A stretch of DNA of 64,000 bases, taken from NCBI RefSeq assembly GCF_037392515.1, contig NC_090285.1:3537501-3601500 (forward strand), written 5' to 3'. Source of the stretch: Haliotis asinina (taxonomy: Eukaryota > Mollusca > Gastropoda > Lepetellida > Haliotidae). The translations under genes and the position numbers were made by a program. Shown here one piece after another: positions 55,636 through 64,000 of the stretch. How positions within the stretch are numbered: the first letter of the stretch is position 1; each line of letters opens with the position of its first letter. The notes under the pieces were generated by a model that worked only from the letters and a program-made list of their open reading frames with translations, did no database searches and was not told where the DNA came from.

Positions 55636-56264
55636 GCATGGGAATGTGTCATTTCTTGTCTTTCATTTTGGGGTAAATGGACCTTGTAGCGTGGGTGACA
55701 TGTAGTTAAACATAGATAATCACATTCATGATTCCATTGATCATGCACCATTTTCAAACAAATGAGGGATAGAAAAATGTCCATTCTTTAGTCAAACCCA
55801 AAATATGTTTCAGTGGTTTCGGTCTTTCACCACATGATGACTGGACAGCTCTTTATCACTGACGTGTTGTTTTGTGTTGAAGGAGTAATGCCATTTTCTG
55901 TGCAACAAATGTTTTCATACACGCAATTTTCTAGAATTGGCAATCAAGTGTCTAAAGCACCAATATTCATTGCATAGAATTGCACCCTTTAGTATTGTCA
56001 GAAAACATTGTGCATTTTAATCCTACTCTGGCTTGATGATGTTTCTAGATCTGGCAGTATTGCCTGAGTCCAGGGCACTCACTCACATTAACTCACAGGA
56101 CTCGGTCAACAGTCCTGTACTATTTGACTTGGTGTAGTCTGGGTGTTAGTTGAGACATTTCTTATATTTATACACATGTTGTGAAAATGTTGGGTTGGAC
56201 ACAACATATTGCACAAATAGTGATATCAGATAAAAAAATTTCCTCACACACTTCAACCAGTTAA

Positions 56265-56430
56265 ACACCATAGTCAGCCATTTCAACACTGCAGACAACC
56301 ACTTTAACACCACTCTCAGCTGTTTCCTCATTGCAGTAAAACATTTGAATACTGCAGTCAACCGTTTGCACATTGCAGTCAACCATTACCACATCACAAT
56401 CAATCATTTCTATACCAAAGTCAAACGTTC
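56265..56430. repeat. Degenerate tandem repeat of about 20 bp
   Basis: CAGCCATTTCAACACTG, CAACCACTTTAACACC, CAACCGTTTGCACATTG, CAACCATTACCACATC and CAATCATTTC are successive diverged copies. Confidence 0.7.
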
Positions 56431-58124
56431 TTGGAAAAGAGGCATGTTCATTTTGTTTGGGTAGATGAAAAGAACATTACACATGTAATGAAATATCCTT
56501 TCACCACATGGAAACAAATTTTCTGAACTGATGACCGTTTTGATTAACAAAAACACCTCGTTTGTGTGGGTGTAGTGAATATAGATACTGCTCAGTTAAT
56601 ACCTCATACCTCAGATGATGTAACTGTGTAATGATCATATTGTTGCTGAGTAAAGAGCAATACTGACCACATCAGCTGAGTGGGGGACAGAACAACAACC
56701 AGTCGTCATACAGCTTAGCTTTTTAGGTTGGCACCAGTGCTGATATTTCCCTGGAAACTAAAATTAATAAATAATCTTCACTTGCTGATTTCCATTTAAT
56801 TGAATGCTTGTGTGATTCATTTTTGTTTGTGTAATTTGTTAGTGATGGAGCACGAAATTAGAAAGAGGTTTGCAAGCCAACGTCGACTTTGAATAAATAC
56901 CAGCTTGATTTTGTATGCTGCACCATGAGTTCAGACCACTTGTTTGTCATTACATCAATCATGAATTATTTGTGGATGAAATGAGACCAAAACCAAATTG
57001 ACAGTAATTGTCATATATCTTTCTATCTATGCAAATTGCCATTCTATAAAGTATCTTGTCATGGGTTTAGCCTCGTCTGTTACTGTTCAGTATTAAAGAT
57101 TGTGTTAGATTGTCCAGTAAACTCCCTGGTCAACTTGGTAAATGAGAATTTTAATCATCCCATAGAAACACGTCTCCAAAGGTTGGCTCTGCAGGAAACT
57201 AGTCAACCAATGTTGAGAAATGTATGCACATTTTTAACTGCACTTCTTTTCTATATTCCCTGTTACTGCTTTATTGTCTACACTAAGATGAACAAGATAT
57301 GATTTGTTTATTAGAATGGTCTAAATGTTCATATATCATGAAGGGTAATTCTGTTCTATGGATATGGAACTGGAAGGTCTGTCCCTGTGTAATCTGTCTG
57401 CATAATGTTACCAGTCATAATGCACCTACCTGGGGAACTGGGTAGCTTTAATGTGTGGCTGTCGACCCCACCACTACAAGACCTCCGCAATATTCTCCTC
57501 CTACCCATTCATCTGTTACGCCAGTTTTAGTGTACACCAGTTTTGTATAATGATTCTTTGTGTAGTACTACTGTGTTTTGAAGAGGGTGTTTATGTTGTT
57601 CAAGAGTTCTGATAAACGCCCATTCTTTTTATAACAAAACCATGTCCATTTTTTAAAAGAGTTGGGCACAATAAGCAGTTGATAAAGTTTGTTGAATATT
57701 GTCTGAATATTGTGTTTTTAGTCAGTGGCTTAATATTGTTGTTGAAACATAAATACTATACCGGCGTTTCTTTTCCAGAACTGCTCATATGTTATGACAT
57801 AGTTACTTCAGTAAGTTTTGTTTATCTGATGCACAGCAAAGACTACTAACATGTCCAGAGGAGAGAGGTAGATCTGGACCAGACTCACCAACCCTTCATA
57901 GACTTGCTCTTATGTAGTAGGAACATGGTGGTCTTGTTATCCAGTGTACAGACTTGTGTCATGAGAACCTTCCCACGTACACACATGAACTGGGAGGAAG
58001 ATCGCTAACTGTAATTCTTCATAGCAAAAGTAATTTACACCATTTTCCTCCCACCATTGTTGTCATGCCAGCACATTCAAACAGTGATATCCATTTGAGC
58101 GCATTGGCATGTTCATCAGTTGCA

Positions 58125-58255
58125 GGTTTGTTGACATGTCCATGGACTGATATCAGTTGTGGGATTGTTGGCATGTCCTTGGACTGATATCAGTTGTGGG
58201 ATTGTTGGCATATCCATGGACTGATATCAGTTTAGCCTGTCCAGAAACTGAAATC
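58125..58255. repeat. 37-bp tandem repeat, about 3 copies
   Basis: GACTGATATCAGTTGTGGGA starts at 58145 and 58182, with a partial copy at 58219; the linking TTGTTGGCATGTCC is shared. Confidence 0.88.
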
Positions 58256-59730
58256 AGTATTTGGCATGTTCTCCATATTAATTGTTGGCATGATAACATG
58301 ATGATATTGGTGAGATGGTGAAATAATGCTATCAAAAATGGACATTTTGGGGTCTTCACAGAACCATATTACTGATGGTTATGGACTTTTTGGCATGTTT
58401 GTATCACCTGACCTTAATTGAAACAACTGCAGATGTAGAGTAATGAATCTTTATTTTGCTTTAATGGCTACATATATATCCCAGCGGGGAATACCTTTTT
58501 GGGAACTTGCCAGCTGGGATGGCCACTGAAAGTAAAAATAGGATGAAGCCGAGTGTACATAGTTACAATGTTTTATATGGTAGATATTTCGTTGTATTCA
58601 CTGGTCAAAATACCCTCCTGTTGTTCTGTCTGGACTTTTTCTGGTAGTTTATGAAAAGTTGAAAACATTATTTCTGGTGAACTTTATTATATTTTAAGTC
58701 CTTACAAAGAATGTTTGGATTTTCCAATGTTGCACAAATGGAGTAGGTGCCACCCCTGGCCTCTCTGTTATGTTACTGTGTATCTGTACAGATCTGTTGA
58801 CGTCACGTCATTGTACACAACTCTTTCACAAACTCAGTGAGGGCAGTATATTCAAGTGGACATTTTTATGGATATACCTTGTGCTGTTTTTCATGGAATT
58901 GTAAAAAATAGGTATATGTGCCTGATGAACAGTGCATGTGGATATTCTAGAACTGCCAAATAATGTTACAGCTTTATTGTTCGTGTCAGGATCCAAATGT
59001 AACTACAAGGGTTAACACAGGGTTTTTTATCATAAGGGAGTTATTTATCTAAGGGTTAATTCACTCTAAAACCACAGCAATGATTTCCTTTCATTTTGAA
59101 AACTTATTTGTTTATTTCTAAGTTGGTGAAATGATGGTTTGTAATGCTGCTGAAAGACTTGTTTCAGTATCCAGTTGTCTTTATGAAAGCAAACACCATA
59201 TTGTCACTCTTTTAAATGGAGTTCTCTGTGCTAGTAACTGCTTAGAGCTGTTATCACTCCATGTGACAGGTGATATGGACTTCATGTCGATGAAAATCAG
59301 TGTTGATACTATACCAAGATACCAAGGACATGGAAACATCCAGTGACATTAGCAATCAATGATTAGTGCCATGATTCCGAACCAGTTCTGAGTTCTTCTA
59401 TTTGGCTTCAAATTGGAGTTGAATTATTTGAACATTAACATCTCATTCCGCATGCTTACATGATTTTCTGGACCGGTAGTTAAGAAAAGTCAGCTTTCTA
59501 AAGCTGAGTGTGATGTACATTTGGAGTCATAATACCTGTCTTGGTTAACTGTACAAAACTGATGACAGTTGGAAGTCCAGTGTAATCAGTCCAGTTTAAC
59601 AAAGACAATGTCTCATGTCCTTTATTCTGTACAGACATATAGAGTCACAGCCACACTGCTACGTCCTGACTTAAATCATTCATTGGTTTACAACCTTCTT
59701 GGACTGTTGCCATGTACACAGCTACAGTCC

Positions 59731-59815
59731 AAGGCCTTGTTCCTCAAAGAAACTGTAGTGCTATGACAGTCGTTAGTCTATGTTAGACTATAGGAGTTAC
59801 TGTCTCCTTAGCAGT
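59731..59815 (+). mobile_element. MITE-like copy 1
   Basis: GGCCTTGTTCCTCAAAG, GTAGTGCTATGACAGTCG and TATAGGAGTTAC, then CTTAGCAGTAC, parallel the next element in order and spacing. The right terminal repeat is missing. Confidence 0.55.
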
Positions 59816-59841
59816 ACAATCTCATTGTGGAATATAGCCGT

Positions 59842-59940
59842 GGGCCCCATTCCTCAAATTTATTGCAGTGCTATGACAATCGTAAGTCAGTTTTAATGTA
59901 TTGGAATTACGATCATCTTAGCGCTTTGAGGACCAGGGTC
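59842..59940 (+). mobile_element. MITE-like copy 2 with short inverted termini
   Basis: Starts GGGCCCCATTCCTCAAA and ends TTTGAGGACCAGGGTC, which are imperfect inverted repeats. The inside is also partly palindromic (CAATCGTAAGTC / AATTACGATCATC). At 99 bp it is typical of a tiny foldback MITE. Confidence 0.6.
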
Positions 59941-61320
59941 TAGACCTTCAGAACAATATCTCATCAACACAGAGGTTCTTGTATGGATCTGTGGCATCAA
60001 CCGACTCAAGGAATATTGAGTTCATTGAGCAATACAGAGTTCATTGACGATTACTGCTTACAAAAAACATGTCAACTGATGTTCTTTTTTAAAATTGTTC
60101 TCCATCATGTTAGCGATTCAGACTCAGCACTGTATTTTGTCTTTGAAAATCTCTAGCAGTTAGTTTGGTAGACCCTGTTGTGTTAAATGTCACTTAGGGA
60201 CATGACACACATGTAGGTGCTCCCACCTGGTGGTGCATGTGCCTGCCTGCAACATCTCTATCAGAAATTGTAGGATTACGTGTAGTCAATTCCCAGAACA
60301 CCAACTGCACAATAAATCAGATGAAATGCAGATACTTCACCAACTTACCCTTGATGAACGAAACTGTTTCTTTTTTTTTCTTTTTTTTGTCAGACTTTCT
60401 ATTTTTTCACCCCTTGGTTAAACCATTTTGAAGGTGGTATAATGATGGAACTGTTTTCGATGTTGGTGTTTCAGTGCCTGTGCCTGGATGTATGTGAAGC
60501 ATGGATGAACACCATTAGCATCTCGATCTCATTGTAGATAGTACACACTACCATGACTGGGAGTGCCTGTCTTGTCACACCACATTGTTTTCTATACTGA
60601 GTATGTCAATGTTGTCCTCATAATGCCTTGGCCATACAACAGCTTGCTTCGAGGGACACACCTCCGTCACTGTCAGTCCATCACAGTCAGCCTGTCAAAC
60701 TTGTTCTGGTAGCTTATGAAGAAGTTGGACAAATGTTGGGGTCATCACCATCAGGTGCTTGACAGATTCCGATCTGTATTCCATACCTGCTGTTTGCATA
60801 CTGAGTAATGTCCTCAGTATTTCTGTAATGATTCCCAGGCTTCTAATGAAGAAATATAATAATGTTGCAGAAACGTCCAAACTGAATGTCAGATATGTTC
60901 TGAGAATCTTAAAATTAGTTCAGAGTTATTAGAGAAAGAGACATTGAAACCAGGGGTATCGGAACAAACACTTTGGCTGCAGGGCTACTGTATCCCTTTT
61001 CAATAGAATCCAAGTATTGATACAGTGTCCCATTTTAGCGTTACTGTATTTGGTTTTGTGCAGGACTATGATGGCTGTATGTTGTGTAACTATCATGGGT
61101 GTGTGACTCCCAGAAGCAGCGTTGTTGTTGAGGTCATGCGACCATGCATCATACACAAATCCACCAATCGTGTGACACCATATCCATCAGGTTGCACTTC
61201 CATATTTATTTTTTCATTGCTGTGTACGTATCAATTTGGTGAAGACTTGGAAACATATTCTCTTGTTTCGAGTTATTTATGAAGCAACGGTAGCTAGCGT
61301 TGTATAGATAGTTTTGTAAA

Positions 61321-61326
61321 AATAAA
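61321..61326 (+). terminator. Candidate distal poly(A) signal
   Basis: AATAAA followed about 20 nt later by a GT-rich stretch (TTGTTTGTTTTGTGTTT). This is the best-formed polyadenylation context downstream of AEBP2. If used by AEBP2 the 3' UTR would exceed 8 kb; it could also belong to an unseen transcript. Confidence 0.35.
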
Positions 61327-62377
61327 CACTTACAGTTGAAATTGTTTGTTTTGTGTTTATTAAATGATCATCTTCATTTGCTTAGCTTGCATCATATGTC
61401 TACAAAAGGTGCTGTGTTGGTGATTATCAGTTTACAGCTGTATACACTTATACTGTGTTGAAGGAAGGCGGTATTTACACCTGAAGTACACACTCGCCTA
61501 ATAGTTGTTCAGAGGAAAGCAGTATCCTACTCCTTACTGCCAGCTGATTGCAATAGGAGACGCTCGTACTGAATTTCAGTGTTGAAGTGGGTTTTCAATA
61601 GACTTTTCTGTGTTTATTTGAATTCATAGGCCAGTTTTGCGTTCTAGATCATGAATTTCATGCGAGTAAATCTACAGGTAACCTGGCTGAACACTGAAAC
61701 CACACCACATCTACATGTGTCTTTGATGTAAGTCATGAAAATTTATGACACAAACCAGAGTGCCTAACAAAACTGACTGACAAAGAAACATTACTCAACA
61801 GATAATTTCTTCAGAGATGATTAGGGCAATGACTATTTCAATTAGATGTGGTTATTGTGACATGAAACCACAGATAGGCCAGTCAGGAGCCAGTATTTTC
61901 CAAATCTTGGAAGAATGTTGGGAGAGGTTCCCCAGTATCATCTTCCGAAAGAAGGAACTTGTGCCGTACAACACAAAGCAAAGATGACGTAAGACAAATA
62001 ATTCATGTCTGTTTATAGTTTTAAACAAAAGTTTCATTACACATTCACACATGTTAAAAACTGTTAAAATTATGTACAAACCTACATAGAAGATTTTCAC
62101 AACCCTAACAGTTGGGATTTCAGATGTAGTACCCAGGGTGCATCATGAAAACTTCATTGCAATATGTTAACGACTTGCTTGTTTCTTTGGTTGTATCACT
62201 AAGTGGACCATATCACGACTTGACTGAAGGAATGTTCAGCATCCATGTATTACACCACTTCATGACTTGCATGGATGTGTTGTTGAGGGACCAATATAGA
62301 ACACAATATTGCATGGGCATACACTTGAACGGTGACTATGGGCTCGACTACACTGGCAAAGTGCTTAAGAATGACTA

Positions 62378-63013
62378 AGGGCCACAACTCTGCCAAGGTA
62401 CAATGAGGCGCAAGGAAAGGACATAACTCTGCCAAGGTATGACAAAAGAGCAACTAAGGGATGCAACTCTGCCAAGGTATGAGGAGCTAGTAAGGGACAC
62501 AGCTCAACCAAGGTATAGGGAAGAGCTAATAAGGGACACAGCTCAGCCAAGGTATGGGGAAGCGCAAGTCGGGGACACAGCTCAAGCAAGGTATGGGGAA
62601 GAGCAAGTAAGGGACACAGCTCAACCAAGGTATGGGGAAGAGCAAGTAAGGGACACAGCTCAACCAAGGTATGGGGAAGAGCTAGTAAGGGACACAGCTC
62701 AACCAAGGTATGGGGAAGCACAAGTCGGGGACACAGCTCAACCAAGGTATGGGGAAGAGCAAGTAAGGGACACAGCTCAACCAAGGTATGGGGAAGAGCT
62801 AGTAAGGGACACAGCTCAACCAAGGTATGGGGAAGAGCTAGTAAGGGACACAGCTCAACCAAGGTATGGGGAAGAGCAAGTAAGGGACACAGCTCAACCA
62901 AGGTATGGGGAAGAGCTAGTAAGGGACATAGCTCAACCAACGTATGGGGAAGAGCTAGTAAGGGACACAGCTCAACCAAGGTATGGGGAAGAGCTAGTAA
63001 GGGACACAACTCT
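62378..63013. repeat. 39-bp minisatellite, about 16 copies
   Basis: Unit GGGACACAGCTCAACCAAGG plus TATGGGGAAGAGCTAGTAA. Edge copies read AACTCTGCC where inner copies read AGCTCAACC, so the inside has been homogenised. A variant carrying CAAGTCGGGG occurs twice, four units apart. Both strands are open because 39 is a multiple of three. Confidence 0.95.
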
Positions 63014-63776
63014 GCATGGGAATGCTGATGAGCTGCAGGAAGGAGACACAACTGCTGCATCACTTCTGAAGTAACATCCATCTTGTCACTGAATACTATA
63101 GAAAGGTTCCCGAGTTCTCATCACCACCCTACATGTACTTACTCTGTAAACCAGCTCTTCAGTTCCTCCCATTGTGAAGCACTAGATTAAACTTTTGGCA
63201 GAAGTGAAAGGGAAGAAAGGTTGTGAATATTGACTCCATATTGCGGTGATACACCTGGACACTGACAATCATGGCAACAGGATGTATCCCTAATGAATGT
63301 AGCGGATCACCAAGTTACCCACAATGCAAGAAGTATTTCACTATCCATAATAATGACAGGATTGAGGTAACATTCTTTAACAATACCATCCAACATTTGC
63401 TACAAGTTTTAACCAAGTCTATTGATTTATCAGATATACTGTTTAATCTTTGGTGGACGAGGAGAGACTGGACAACCACCATCTTTCATATATTCTCTCC
63501 TTTAATGGATAAAGACCATTCAAACAGTGAGCCCTACACTCTTTTCTTGGTGTCAACATGTGAAGCAGATTCTAAAATGAATTTTAACAGTTGATTCTGA
63601 AGTTTTTGGCAATTATCGAACACTCCACAGCAAATGTTGAGGAGTATGATTTCCAGGGAGGTAGCAAAAAAACATGGAGATGTGGTATACATTGCTTATT
63701 ATCACAGATATATCCAAAGTCCATCTGGTCAACAAATAGTCAAACCTAGGATTGTCTTATTGCATGTTTCTAAACC
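63014..63776 (-). other. Non-coding stretch, likely 3' UTR of the convergent gene
   Basis: Between the array and the minus-strand stop codon. A 107-codon + strand frame at 63271-63594 starts with ATG in a fair context but resembles no family I know. Minus-strand ATTAAA hexamers (complement of TTTAAT at about 63435 and 63503) could serve as poly(A) signals. Confidence 0.35.
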
Positions 63777-64000
63777 TCAACTGCCAACTTCCTGTTCAGG
63801 CATGCTGGGATTTCCTGTGGGAGTATGTGGCGGGGCATCAAGTCCCGAGTCTGACAGCTGGGAGTCCTGGGTAAGATAGTTGGGTGCAGGTTTGTTGGAT
63901 GTTGTGGCGGAGAAGTTGAAGGCTTCATTGGTGGCAGGCTGTTGTTGCTGGATGTAGCGCTCCACAAACCAACTTGGACTCCGTGACGAAAAGTTGCTGC
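63777..64000 (-). CDS. C-terminal coding end of an unidentified protein (partial, runs off window)
   Basis: The minus strand is open from the window edge to TGA (complement of 63777-63779), giving 73 codons after two leading bases. The peptide starts SNFSSRSPSWFVERYIQQQQ, continues rich in Ser, Thr, Pro, Asn and Gln, and has DSQLSDSGLD and PPHTPTGNP near the end. Ser/Thr-Pro sites, acidic-serine patches and lack of hydrophobic blocks suggest a disordered, phosphorylatable tail. An upstream splice acceptor inside this stretch is possible (AG at several points) but not needed. Codon third positions are GC-richer than the flank, which favours real coding. I do not recognise the protein. It is convergent with AEBP2. 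Confidence 0.6.
   Translation of the reverse strand, partial: SNFSSRSPSWFVERYIQQQQPATNEAFNFSATTSNKPAPNYLTQDSQLSDSGLDAPPHTPTGNPSMPEQEVGS

Larger units (their letters stand above)
53004..59730 (+). other. AEBP2 3' UTR of unknown length, then intergenic sequence
   Basis: No further AEBP2-like coding sequence follows the stop. The only hexamers I can point to are ATTAAA at 53685 and AATAAA at 56766 and 56892; none is decisive. Three small tandem repeats are listed separately. The open frames here are short and show no family resemblance. Confidence 0.5.

Noticed and set aside
62365-63081. 238-codon (-) and 211-codon (+) repeat proteins
   Set aside because: 39-bp minisatellite frames, no flanking exon signals.
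63271-63594. 107-codon + strand frame starting with ATG
   Set aside because: No recognisable domain and overlaps the presumed 3' UTR of the minus-strand gene; left as unproven.

Overview
The window is eukaryotic genomic DNA from an animal. It is AT-rich, with split genes, GT-AG introns, SINE/LINE/MITE debris and many minisatellites. Two tRNA-derived SINE families ending in (ACTC)n tails resemble repeats I recall as abundant in abalone (Haliotis), so a vetigastropod mollusc is the most likely source. That assignment rests on recalled repeat signatures and a protein comparison made by eye, not on a search.

The one gene that can be fully reconstructed is on the + strand: an orthologue of AEBP2 (Drosophila jing), the zinc-finger accessory subunit of Polycomb repressive complex 2. 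Five coding exons (200-534, 43462-44084, 51616-51740, 52231-52298, 52856-53003) join in frame into a 432-residue protein. It has a short acidic and basic N-terminus, three C2H2 zinc fingers, a Lys/Arg-rich block and the AEBP2 C-terminal domain. The start ATG sits inside a perfect TISU/YY1 element (196-207), with a palindromic CRE (172-179) just upstream. Together these imply a compact promoter and a very short 5' UTR.

Intron 1 (about 42.9 kb) and intron 2 (about 7.5 kb) hold most of the window. I see no credible nested gene in them. They contain minisatellites with units of 21, 22, 25, 26, 33, 37, 42, 51, 56 and 92 bp, at least a dozen SINE copies or fragments of two families sharing one 3' tail, and two LINE 3' ends in inverted orientation. 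They also contain a roughly 620-bp inverted-repeat element flanked by a 10-bp direct repeat (Mutator-like), a foldback hairpin, and a small cluster with hammerhead-ribozyme-like cores of the type carried by Penelope-like elements. The long open frames in the arrays are by-products of repeat units lacking stops.

Downstream of AEBP2 (53004-63776) lie its 3' UTR of unknown length, intergenic sequence, a pair of small MITE-like copies and a 39-bp minisatellite. At the right edge (63777-64000, minus strand) is the C-terminal coding end of a second, convergent gene. It encodes a Ser/Thr/Pro/Gln-rich, probably disordered tail that I do not recognise.
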